A DNA stretch of 49,024 nucleotides from FEN-1297 sp963787005 (GTDB lineage Bacteria > Bacteroidota > Ignavibacteria > Ignavibacteriales > Ignavibacteriaceae). Shown in pieces: positions 25,940-34,101 of the stretch. Where the stretch lies: the NCBI GenBank assembly GCA_963787005.1, contig CAWBBX010000004.1, positions 1 to 49,024 on the forward strand. Reading direction: 5' to 3'. Made by a program: the position numbers and the translations under genes. The first letter of the stretch is position 1, and each line of letters opens with the position of its first letter. The notes beneath the pieces were generated by a model, which ran no database searches, was not told the DNA's origin, and saw nothing but the letters and a program-made list of their open reading frames with translations.

Positions 25940-26668
25940 TTAATATCTCACTTTAAAGAGAAATAATCCTTGCGCCGGTGCGGCTTCTCCCGCGGCTTCT
26001 CTATCCTTCGCTCCTAAAATATCAAGCAAATATTCTTCATCATAACCGCATTTAACCGCATTGAGGAGCGTTCCCGTAATTGTTCTTACCATACCATGAA
26101 GGAATCGGTCGGCCTCTATACGGAAAACTACGAATCCGCCGGTTTCTTTCCAACGTGCGCTGTTCACGGTACATGTCTTATTCTTGGTCTCCGAATTTTT
26201 ACGCGAGAACGAAGTGAAATCGTGGCGCCCGGTTAACACATCGGACAAACGGTTAAGTTTGTTAATATCAATTTCGTTGTGATAGTAATATGAGTAAGGA
26301 TAATAGAACGGAGATTTTTTTATCCCGATTAAATATAAATAACATCTTTTCTTGGCATCGAACCTGGCATGAAAACCTTCTTTTACCTTTTCCATAGAAA
26401 CGACGGATATATCTTTCGGAAGTATGGAATTCATAGAATGAAGGAATTTCCTTATTTCCGGTGCTGATTCTGTCTTAAAGTTAGCGGCCTGCCCTAAAGC
26501 ATGCACCCCGGCGTCCGTTCTGCCAGATCCTATAAGGTTTACTTTTTCTTTTAAAATAATAAATATAGTGTCTGTAATTGACTGCTGCACGCTCGGAGCG
26601 TTATTCTGTATCTGCCACCCCGCGTAGTTTGTTCCGTCGTATTGTATGGTAAGCTTATAATTATTCAA
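25940..26668 (-). CDS. truA: tRNA pseudouridine(38-40) synthase
   Basis: 242 residues. The motif IGSGRTDAGVHALGQ contains the catalytic Asp52; YDGTNYAGWQIQ at the N-terminus and RFLHGMVRTITGTLL near the C-terminus are typical. It converts U38-U40 in the anticodon arm. The 296 bases to the kinase at 26965 are a divergent promoter region with no other feature seen. Confidence 0.95.
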   Translation of the reverse strand: MNNYKLTIQYDGTNYAGWQIQNNAPSVQQSITDTIFIILKEKVNLIGSGRTDAGVHALGQAANFKTESAPEIRKFLHSMNSILPKDISVVSMEKVKEGFHARFDAKKRCYLYLIGIKKSPFYYPYSYYYHNEIDINKLNRLSDVLTGRHDFTSFSRKNSETKNKTCTVNSARWKETGGFVVFRIEADRFLHGMVRTITGTLLNAVKCGYDEEYLLDILGAKDREAAGEAAPAQGLFLFKVRY

Positions 26669-26964
26669 ATTGATTCTTAATGTTTTAAAAGAGCGTACTA
26701 ATAATTTAGAGATTGAAATTGATTAATTAAAGGAAATGAAATTATTGCGGAAAGATTTTCCTTCGCCCGTATCCGACGCCTTCGCATAATAATAAATTCC
26801 TTACTTCTCTGGATTTTTTTAATTATTTTAAGCGATTAAGTTTTGTTAAACATTGGCATATAATCGAGTTATAGTTAATATTAAACCTCTCAGGGCTAAA
26901 ACAATCAGGAAAATAATCGATTATTAATTGATCTAAAATCTTCATACTGGCTTCCGGAATTTAA

Positions 26965-29877
26965 ATGGACGACAGAAAAAAAACAAAAGCCCAGCTGATA
27001 GAAGAGCTAAATGCGTTAAAGCAAGAATTAGCCGAATTTAAAAGCAATGCCAAGAACGATTTACAAACGGGGTCTGCCGGCCCCGGTGATGAACTGCAAA
27101 AATTATTCAAAGCGATGCCGCTTATTCTTCTAGTTTTGGATGAGAACGGAAAATATTTATCCGTTCCGGAAACCAATCCCCCCGAACTTCTGATAAAACC
27201 GAATAACGAACTTATAGGAAAGACCGTATACGATGTTTTTCCTAAGGATAAAGCCGATTTTTTCATCGAGCATATCCGCGAAGCGCTCTCATTTAACGCT
27301 ATAGTAAACATAGAATATAATCTGGAAATTAACGGAAGTGTTATTTGGTTTTCCGCCTTGATCTCGAAAATCACGGATGAAAAAGTAATTTTTATAGCCC
27401 GCGACATAACTTCGGAAAAGCTTCATCATGAACACATACTTCAGTCCGAAACCAGGTTCAGGTTAATCTGGGAAAACTCCGCGGACGGAATGCGCCTGAC
27501 CGACTCACAAGGTAAAACCGTTCTCGTTAACCAGGCATTTTGCCGAATGGTTAAAAAGAATAAGAAAGAGCTGGAAGGAAAGCCGATGTCGGAGATCTAT
27601 ATAGAAGACCGGCGCGAACATGTCTTATTAAAGCATATCGAAAGATTCAGCCAAAAGAATATCATCCCTTACGCCGAGAACGAACTTATTCTTTGGAACG
27701 GGGAAAAAGCATGGTTCGGTGTATCCAATTCATTTTTCACATTTGAAAACGAAGAGCCGTTCCTTCTCGCGATTTTCCGCGACATTACATACAAGAAAAA
27801 TACTGAGGTCCGGATCAATATGCTCGCACAGGCCCTTAGGAGTATCAGCGAGTCGATTACAGTCACCGATATGGAAAATAAGATAATCTTCGCCAACTCC
27901 GCCTTCGAAAAAATATACGGGTACAGAAGTGAAGAAGTAATCGGGAAAAATGTTTCAATATTACGTGCCCCGGATAATGCCGACGGTAGACTCAACACAA
28001 TTCTTAATTCCACCATATCGGGAGGATGGCAGGGCGAGCTGCTCAATAAGAAGAAAGACGGAACGATCTTCCCGATCTATCTCTCCACTTCAATTGTGAC
28101 GGATGATTATAACAATCCCATCGCTCTCATCGGCGTCGCTTCGGACATTACCGAAAGAAAGGCCGGAGAAAATAAGTTGAAGGAAGCCCTTTCTCTCCTA
28201 AATGCCACTTTGGAATCTACAGCGGACGGAATACTGGTAATCAGCAAATCCGAAAAGATTACTGGCTCGAACGAAAAGTTTCAAAAGATGTGGGGCATTC
28301 CCGATTCATTGATTAATGAGAGGGAAGACGAAAAACTTCTTTCTTTCGTGCTGCATAAGATAAAAAATCCGAATGCGTTTATTTCTAAGATTAGGGCCCT
28401 GTACGCGGATATTAGCACCGAAAGCTTCGATTTTATAGAACTGAAAGACGGCAGAATATTCGAAAGATTTTCGCAGCCGCAACTATTAAACGGCCAGCCT
28501 GTTGGCAGAGTTTGGAGCTTCAGAGACGTAACCGAAAGAATAAATTCGGCGAAAACCGAAAAAGCTCTCTTCAAAATATCTGAGGCGGTTAATTCTACGG
28601 AAGATATACAGACACTGTATAAAAATATTCACGACGTAATAAAAGAGCTCATGCCGGTTAACAATTTCTATATAGCCCTATACGACCAGAAGAATGAGAT
28701 GATAAGCTTCCCGTATTTTGTGGATGAAAAGGATCCGCAGCCCGCCCCCAAAAAACTGGGCAAAGGATTAACCGAATACGTTTTGAGACACGGCGTAAAC
28801 ATACTGGTAGACAAGAAACTGGAAAAAGAGCTTTGGATACGCGGCGAGATCGAACTTATAGGCGAACCCGCGGCGATATGGCTGGGAATAGCGCTAAAGC
28901 ATGAGAAAAAGACAGAAGGCGTTATGGTTATCCAGGATTATTATAACGAAAACGCTTTCGGCGAGAATGAAAAACAAATACTTAACTTTGTCTCCGAGCA
29001 GATAGCACTCGCGATAAATAGGAAGCGTGCAACCGATGAGTTGAAAGCTTACAACAAAGAACTGCGGACCAGTAAAACACTTCTGGAAGACCGGGCGGAG
29101 GAATTATTTAAGCTTAACGAACAGCTGGCAGAGTCGGAACGCGAACTCATGGAAATGAACGCAAGCAAAGACAAGTTCTTTTCCATAATAGCTCACGATC
29201 TGAGAAGCCCTTTCTCCGGATTACTGGGATTCTCGGAATTTCTAGCCACAGAGCTTGAGAAGCTTTCTAAAAAGGAAATTAAAGATTACTCAACGAGCAT
29301 TTACGGAATGATACGAAACCTTTACAACCTCCTGGAAAATCTGCTCGAATGGTCAAGGATGCAAACCGGCAAAACCGTTTTCATGCCGGAAAGGACCAAC
29401 ATACGCTTCATAATCGAAAATGTTGTGGACCTCCTGAAAATTAACGCCGTAAAAAAAGGAATCACCCTGGTCTATGATCAGGAGGAAGATATTTTTATTC
29501 AAGCCGACCCCAATATGTTCAACTCCATAATTCAGAACCTGGTATCTAACGCAATCAAGTTTACCCGCCCACGGGGAGAAGTTAAACTGCGAACCGAAAT
29601 AAAGGAAAACGGCATAGAGGTTTATGTTTCTGATAACGGTGTAGGAATACCGAAGGAAGCTTTATCGAAGATATTCAGAATAGATAAACAGATTACTACT
29701 TTGGGCACTTCCAACGAAAAAGGTTCCGGACTCGGATTGTTGGTTTGCAAAGAAATGATAGAAAAACACGGCGGGAATATATGGGTGGAAAGTACTCCCG
29801 GCGAAGGCACAACGTTTTCTTTCTCCATACCGATGAATATAGAGACTTCCGAGTTCTCGAGCGTTAATTCAAACTAA
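26965..29877 (+). CDS. Multi-PAS, GAF hybrid-input sensor histidine kinase
   Basis: 970 residues, no TM helix, so a cytoplasmic sensor. Order: N-terminal coiled coil (~5-25), PAS domains at about 45-150, 160-275, 285-400 and 405-525, GAF at ~540-690, coiled coil ~690-735, HisKA with H744 in IIAHDLRSP, HATPase with the N box NLVSNAIKFT, G1 DNGVGI and G2 GSGLGLLVCKEM. No receiver domain, so it phosphorylates a separate regulator. No regulator gene is adjacent; the NarL-type regulator at 47996 is 18 kb away. It faces the aldehyde dehydrogenase gene, with 26 bases between the stops. Confidence 0.93.
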   Translation: MDDRKKTKAQLIEELNALKQELAEFKSNAKNDLQTGSAGPGDELQKLFKAMPLILLVLDENGKYLSVPETNPPELLIKPNNELIGKTVYDVFPKDKADFFIEHIREALSFNAIVNIEYNLEINGSVIWFSALISKITDEKVIFIARDITSEKLHHEHILQSETRFRLIWENSADGMRLTDSQGKTVLVNQAFCRMVKKNKKELEGKPMSEIYIEDRREHVLLKHIERFSQKNIIPYAENELILWNGEKAWFGVSNSFFTFENEEPFLLAIFRDITYKKNTEVRINMLAQALRSISESITVTDMENKIIFANSAFEKIYGYRSEEVIGKNVSILRAPDNADGRLNTILNSTISGGWQGELLNKKKDGTIFPIYLSTSIVTDDYNNPIALIGVASDITERKAGENKLKEALSLLNATLESTADGILVISKSEKITGSNEKFQKMWGIPDSLINEREDEKLLSFVLHKIKNPNAFISKIRALYADISTESFDFIELKDGRIFERFSQPQLLNGQPVGRVWSFRDVTERINSAKTEKALFKISEAVNSTEDIQTLYKNIHDVIKELMPVNNFYIALYDQKNEMISFPYFVDEKDPQPAPKKLGKGLTEYVLRHGVNILVDKKLEKELWIRGEIELIGEPAAIWLGIALKHEKKTEGVMVIQDYYNENAFGENEKQILNFVSEQIALAINRKRATDELKAYNKELRTSKTLLEDRAEELFKLNEQLAESERELMEMNASKDKFFSIIAHDLRSPFSGLLGFSEFLATELEKLSKKEIKDYSTSIYGMIRNLYNLLENLLEWSRMQTGKTVFMPERTNIRFIIENVVDLLKINAVKKGITLVYDQEEDIFIQADPNMFNSIIQNLVSNAIKFTRPRGEVKLRTEIKENGIEVYVSDNGVGIPKEALSKIFRIDKQITTLGTSNEKGSGLGLLVCKEMIEKHGGNIWVESTPGEGTTFSFSIPMNIETSEFSSVNSN

Positions 29878-29903
29878 CCTAAACACCCTGACGTTAATTT
29901 CCC

Positions 29904-31268
29904 CTATTTTATATAAACAGTTTTTATGTTTACGAATTCTTTCATTCCGAAAACGGAAAGTTCTCTGCCGTAACCAGATTCCTTTATGCCGCCGAAAGGA
30001 AGCCGCGGATCGGACTTGACGAAATCGTTTATAAAGCAGCTTCCCGCATTCAATTTTTCTCTCGCGATCTTTTCCCCCTTTCCGGTATCGGCAGTAAATA
30101 CCGCCGCGCCCAATCCGTAACTAGAATCGTTCGCAATCTTTACAGCGTCGTCTTCATCCTTCACCCTTATTAATGCGGCAGCGGGCCCGAAAACTTCTTC
30201 CTCGTACACCGGCATCCCGGGCGTCACGTTCGATAAAACCGTAACCGGGTAAAACGCGCCTTTCGTTTCCGGAATTACGCCTCCGAGGAGCAGCTTGGCG
30301 CCTTTAGATATACTGCCGTTAACCTGTGCGTTTAGGCCTTCTCTTAAATCTAATCTTGCCTGAGGTCCGATGTCGGTTTTCTCGTCCAAAGGATCGCCCA
30401 TGATTTTTTTTCTCATACCTTCGACGAACATCTCTTCGAATTTTTTATAAATTTTATCGACCACTATAAATCTCTTCGCGGCGATGCAGCTCTGTCCGCT
30501 GTTAAGCAGCCGGGACGTAATGCATGTCTCCACTGTTTTTTCAAGATCGGCATCCTCAAGAATAACGTAAGGATCGCTGCCGCCCAGCTCGAGCACTGTC
30601 TTCTTCAATACTTTTCCCGCTTCTGCCGCAACATTTTTACCCGCTCTAACGCTTCCGGTAAGTGTTACCGCGCTAATGTTATCATTGTAGATTATTCCTT
30701 CCACATCTTTAACCGGCACCACAATAGTTCTGAAAAGATTCTCCGGGAATCCAGCATCTTTAAAAAGATTCTCAATTGCCAGCGCTATTCCCGTAACGTT
30801 GTCGGAATGTTTTAATATCCCGCCGTTGCCGGCCATCAAATTAGGGGCCGCGTATCTGAACACCTGCCAAAACGGAAAGTTCCACGGCATAATTGCAAGG
30901 ACCACACCCATCGGCCGGAACGTGACATAACTTTTCGATGCGTCTGTTTGAATGATCTCGTCCTTTAGAAATGCTTCGGCGTTTTCGGCGAAATACTCGC
31001 AGACCCAGGCGCATTTTTCAATCTCCCCGGCCGATTGCAGTATCGGTTTGCCCATCTCCGCCGTCATAAGTGCGGCATAATCTTTTTTCCGCTCGCGCAG
31101 CAGAGCGGCTGTCCGTATCATTTTTTCCGCTCGCTCCTTGTATGTTACTTCCTTCCAGTCTTCAAACGCATTGTTTGCCGAGGACAGAATCCGGTCGACC
31201 TCTTCCTTCATCATTTTGGGATATGAATTCAGCACTTCACCTGTAGCCGGATTAATAGTCTTGATCAT
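29904..31268 (-). CDS. Aldehyde dehydrogenase, succinate-semialdehyde type
   Basis: 454 residues. INPATGEVL start, PWNFPFWQVFR, the Glu227 in VLELGGSDPYVIL and Cys261 in LNSGQSCIAAKRF are those of ALDH enzymes; the short length and NSGQSC fit the NAD(P)-dependent succinate-semialdehyde dehydrogenase group (Sad/GabD-like). It oxidises an aldehyde to the acid. Substrate not certain. The 158 bases between it and the phosphatase gene hold nothing recognisable. Confidence 0.88.
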   Translation of the reverse strand: MIKTINPATGEVLNSYPKMMKEEVDRILSSANNAFEDWKEVTYKERAEKMIRTAALLRERKKDYAALMTAEMGKPILQSAGEIEKCAWVCEYFAENAEAFLKDEIIQTDASKSYVTFRPMGVVLAIMPWNFPFWQVFRYAAPNLMAGNGGILKHSDNVTGIALAIENLFKDAGFPENLFRTIVVPVKDVEGIIYNDNISAVTLTGSVRAGKNVAAEAGKVLKKTVLELGGSDPYVILEDADLEKTVETCITSRLLNSGQSCIAAKRFIVVDKIYKKFEEMFVEGMRKKIMGDPLDEKTDIGPQARLDLREGLNAQVNGSISKGAKLLLGGVIPETKGAFYPVTVLSNVTPGMPVYEEEVFGPAAALIRVKDEDDAVKIANDSSYGLGAAVFTADTGKGEKIAREKLNAGSCFINDFVKSDPRLPFGGIKESGYGRELSVFGMKEFVNIKTVYIK

Positions 31269-31426
31269 AAATTTCCTCTGTCAAAATTTTATTAAACCGC
31301 TCTTTATATAAGCAATAATTCTTGCGCGGCAAATTTGGTCGCAATAAGATTACTTTAGATATGATAATAAATTTCACCCACTTTTTCATTAGAAACAGCG
31401 GGAATGTGACACCAGGGACAAGGTTT

Positions 31427-32659
31427 CTATTTAATTCTCTTAATAACTACCAATGTCGTGTCGTCCGAGTATTTCCCGTTCTTCGAGAAATGAATCACTT
31501 CATCGAGAATCGAGTACACTATTTCTCTCGATGAAAGATGCTTTGATCTTTGCAGTACCTCGAAAAGTCTTTCTTCCCCGTAATTGTTGAAGTCGAAATC
31601 TGCGGCATCGGTAACACCGTCGGTATAAATCAAAAGCACGTCGCCGATTGTGAAACTGATACTTTCTATATCGTATTTAGCGTTGGGAGTAGGTCCGAAA
31701 ACAGGCCCGGTTGGATTTAGCAACTTAATTTCTTCGGAGTCTTTCTTTACGAACATCGGCGGATTGTGTCCCGCGTTCGCGTAAAGAAAGAGTCCCCCCG
31801 AATCATTTGAGAGCTCTCCGTAAAAAAGTGATGCGAATTTATCGTCGCTAAATATTTTATTTACCAGAGCGTTCATTCTCTTCATAAGCGGAGCGATCTT
31901 GATCTCGAAATTGCTCGCCATTCTGAGCGCACCGGAAATATACATAGCCTCGGCCGAGGCGCTTACGCCTTTGCTGGCTGCGTCGCCCACGGTTACCCCC
32001 AGAATATCCTTGTGATCGCCGATCTCGAGGTAATCGAAAAAGTCGCCGCCCACAATCTCGGCCGGGCGCGTAACTCCGAACAGTTCGTAATTATTGAACC
32101 TGTATTCGTGTTCGGGGAGAATGCTTTTTTGAAGCTCTCTTGCTTTATCGATATCGGCTATTAAATTCTTTGCGCGCCGGGAATATCTTCTCTGTTTGAT
32201 CTGCGAAGTAAGAGCCGTAGCGATGATATTAAGGTTAACTCTCAGTTCCTCATCTATTGTATCGCTGTTTAGAGCGAGAAGGTATTCGTAATAGAGCTTA
32301 TTGTTCCATTTTAACTTCGATCCTACGCCGGAAGCGGAATATTTAAATATTCCTTTCTTACGCAGAACCTCGTTCGTCTCGTTTCCGAGTATGGTCCTTT
32401 CCTTCGCGATAAAATCGAATACAGGGTACTCTGCGATCTTAACCTTGAAGCCGGGCTTAATCTTATCATGGTTCCCGGTTTGGAAAAGAAGGCTGTACTC
32501 TCCGCTCTCTTCGTCGAGCTTCCATATCCTTCCGCCGGTTATGTTTATATCTTCGATTTGAACGATCTGATTCAGCACCGAAACCAGCATATCGGTTTCG
32601 TCGTCGAATCTTTGAGACGCAATTGATTCGACGGTTTTATATAATTTTCTCTGGTTCAT
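31427..32659 (-). CDS. GAF-SpoIIE type PP2C phosphatase (RsbU-like)
   Basis: 410 residues: an N-terminal GAF-like sensor (about 1-155), a linker helix with DIDKARELQKSILP, and a SpoIIE/PP2C phosphatase domain with GGDFFDYLEIG, VGDAASKGVSASAEAMY and LIYTDGVTDA, which include the Asp residues that bind the two metals. Such proteins dephosphorylate an anti-anti-sigma factor and so release a sigma factor. No partner (STAS or kinase gene) is adjacent. The gap to pyrE (155 bases) is empty. Confidence 0.88.
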   Translation of the reverse strand: MNQRKLYKTVESIASQRFDDETDMLVSVLNQIVQIEDINITGGRIWKLDEESGEYSLLFQTGNHDKIKPGFKVKIAEYPVFDFIAKERTILGNETNEVLRKKGIFKYSASGVGSKLKWNNKLYYEYLLALNSDTIDEELRVNLNIIATALTSQIKQRRYSRRAKNLIADIDKARELQKSILPEHEYRFNNYELFGVTRPAEIVGGDFFDYLEIGDHKDILGVTVGDAASKGVSASAEAMYISGALRMASNFEIKIAPLMKRMNALVNKIFSDDKFASLFYGELSNDSGGLFLYANAGHNPPMFVKKDSEEIKLLNPTGPVFGPTPNAKYDIESISFTIGDVLLIYTDGVTDAADFDFNNYGEERLFEVLQRSKHLSSREIVYSILDEVIHFSKNGKYSDDTTLVVIKRIK

Positions 32660-32813
32660 TAATTTTTTAATCGGTTAATATTTATCGAATGCCGTTTTTA
32701 TATTGCCGGCATATCATCATTATTAATAAATTGGATGGTTAAAGATAATATAATTTTCCCTCTTTGCTTTTATATTTAACGAATTGTCTCGAATTCGTTA
32801 ATTCGCAAATTCT

Positions 32814-33392
32814 TTAGATCTTCCTGGAACCCGGCTTTACCGCTGGAATATTTTCTCCGCACAGCGGGCAATCTGCCGGATCGTAAGATTCCGCGTTCAT
32901 CTTCATGGCGCTTACCTGCCTGAATCCGAAATCGACCTTGCCGTTGCTCCGGTCTACAATGAAGCCGACGCCCACTACCTGCCCTTTATTCTGCTTGACT
33001 ATATCGATCACTTCGAATACCGAACCTCCCGTTGTAACAACGTCCTCGCATACGAGAACTCTCTCGCCTTCTTTGATGGAGAATCCCCGTCTTAAAGTAA
33101 GGGCTTTATCCTCCCTCTCTGCGAAGATCGATCTTTTGTTCAACTGGCGAGCGACTTCCTGTCCGACTACAATTCCGCCGATAGCGGGAGCGATGACGGT
33201 ATCAATCTCGAAATCTTTAAAGTAATCCGTGATCTTCCGGCAGACAGCCTCTGTGTACCGCGGATGCTGCAGAACTTTAGCGCACTGGAAATAAACGTTA
33301 CTGTGCCTTCCAGACGTTAGAAGAAAATGTCCCTCTAGCAGAGCCCCTGTTTCTTTGAAGATGTCGTATATTTGTTCTTCATTCAAGTTCAT
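32814..33392 (-). CDS. pyrE: Orotate phosphoribosyltransferase
   Basis: 192 residues. LTSGRHSNVYFQCAKVL and the PRPP loop VLVCEDVVTTGGSVFE identify PyrE of the pyrimidine pathway (orotate + PRPP to OMP). It has a C-terminal CPLCG, a small feature shared with several relatives. Its ATG overlaps the end of the TPR gene by 14 bases, so the PCD-TPR-pyrE trio is one operon. Confidence 0.93.
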   Translation of the reverse strand: MNLNEEQIYDIFKETGALLEGHFLLTSGRHSNVYFQCAKVLQHPRYTEAVCRKITDYFKDFEIDTVIAPAIGGIVVGQEVARQLNKRSIFAEREDKALTLRRGFSIKEGERVLVCEDVVTTGGSVFEVIDIVKQNKGQVVGVGFIVDRSNGKVDFGFRQVSAMKMNAESYDPADCPLCGENIPAVKPGSRKI

Positions 33393-33690
33393 CTAAGAAG
33401 TCCTCCATTTCTTTAACCGGGTGTTTGTCGCCGGTCTTGTTTGCCGCAAAAATGCCTCTGTTAAAAAAGCGCCCCAGCTTCATCAACACCGCCGAGCGTT
33501 GAAGCGAACCGGCCGTACTGCATGTAGGCGGAACATAATGGGGATTCTCTCTCAAAAGAAGGTTAAAATACTCTTGCGCTTTGTTGTATTCTTTTTTCGA
33601 AACGAGTTCGAGAGCTATCCCGTAGATTGTAAAAGTATCGCGCGAATCTTTCTCAAAGAAATTCAGCAGGGTTTCCAGGTGATCGCTCAT
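33379..33690 (-). CDS. Small TPR-like protein, with two compensating frameshifts
   Basis: The gene should start at ATG 33690 (MSDHLETLLNFFEKDSRD), overlapping the PCD stop as ATGA. It reads as a TPR helix pair (KEYNKAQEYFNLLLRENPHYVP) up to ~33527. The following 20 residues (PTCSTAGSLQRS...) are rich in Ser and Arg and unlike a TPR. In the neighbouring frame this part is AYMQYGRFASTLGGVDEAGALF, which is a good TPR. One lost G near 33526 and one extra T in a T6 run near 33468 explain it; the frame is then back for NRGIFAANKTGDKHPVKEME. True length about 103 residues. Function not known beyond protein binding. Confidence 0.8.
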   Translation of the reverse strand: MSDHLETLLNFFEKDSRDTFTIYGIALELVSKKEYNKAQEYFNLLLRENPHYVPPTCSTAGSLQRSAVLMKLGRFFNRGIFAANKTGDKHPVKEMEDFLDELE

Positions 33691-33983
33691 CCGGCGATCT
33701 TCTCGATTTTTCCGGCAAGCTCTATGTCTTTCTCCGTAACGCTGCCGGCGCTGTGAGTCGATACCGTTATTCTCACCTTGTTCCACGAATGGATCAGTAT
33801 GTCGGGATGATGATCCATGTTCTCGGCCTGCTCACCGACTTTATTAACGAAATCAAGCGCCCCTTTGAAGTCCTTCAGCTGAAACTCTTTGCCAATATGA
33901 TCGTCGTTGTAATTCCAGCCGCTGAAACCGCTTAACTTATCAAGAACTTGCTTTTCGCTTAATAGGTTCATTTCAGCCTCCAT
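33687..33983 (-). CDS. 4a-hydroxytetrahydrobiopterin dehydratase (pterin carbinolamine dehydratase)
   Basis: About 94-98 residues. ENMDHHPDI (H58, H59), the Trp67 and STHSAGSVTEKDIELA (H77, D86) form the PCD signature. It dehydrates 4a-hydroxy-tetrahydropterin, or acts in molybdopterin or regulatory roles in bacteria without aromatic hydroxylases; no phenylalanine hydroxylase is in the window. The codons at 33983 and 33971 are both ATG; GGAGG six bases before the second (in ATGGAGGCTGAAATG) favours the start at 33971. Confidence 0.92.
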   Translation of the reverse strand: MEAEMNLLSEKQVLDKLSGFSGWNYNDDHIGKEFQLKDFKGALDFVNKVGEQAENMDHHPDILIHSWNKVRITVSTHSAGSVTEKDIELAGKIEKIAG

Positions 33984-34017
33984 GGAATATTTTTATTATC
34001 CGCTTTTAAAATTAAAC

Positions 34018-34046
34018 AAAAAAAAGCGTATTAAAAATAATACGCC
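34018..34046 (-). terminator. Intrinsic terminator after clpC
   Basis: On the minus strand GCGTATTA, a four-base loop and TAATACGC form a perfect 8-bp stem followed by eight T. It lies 56-84 bases after the clpC stop. Confidence 0.85.
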
Positions 34047-34058
34047 GTAATAGTACCC

Positions 34059-34087
34059 CGTAGCACAGATTAGTAATCTGTGCTACG
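34059..34087. repeat. Perfect palindrome with GTAGCACAGA arms
   Basis: Two 14-base arms (CGTAGCACAGATTA / TAATCTGTGCTACG) separated by one base, next to the clpC stop. A relative, GCACAGACTATCAGTCTGTGC, lies after the helicase gene at 39521-39541. Confidence 0.85.
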
Positions 34088-34101
34088 TGAATTAATTTAT
34101 A

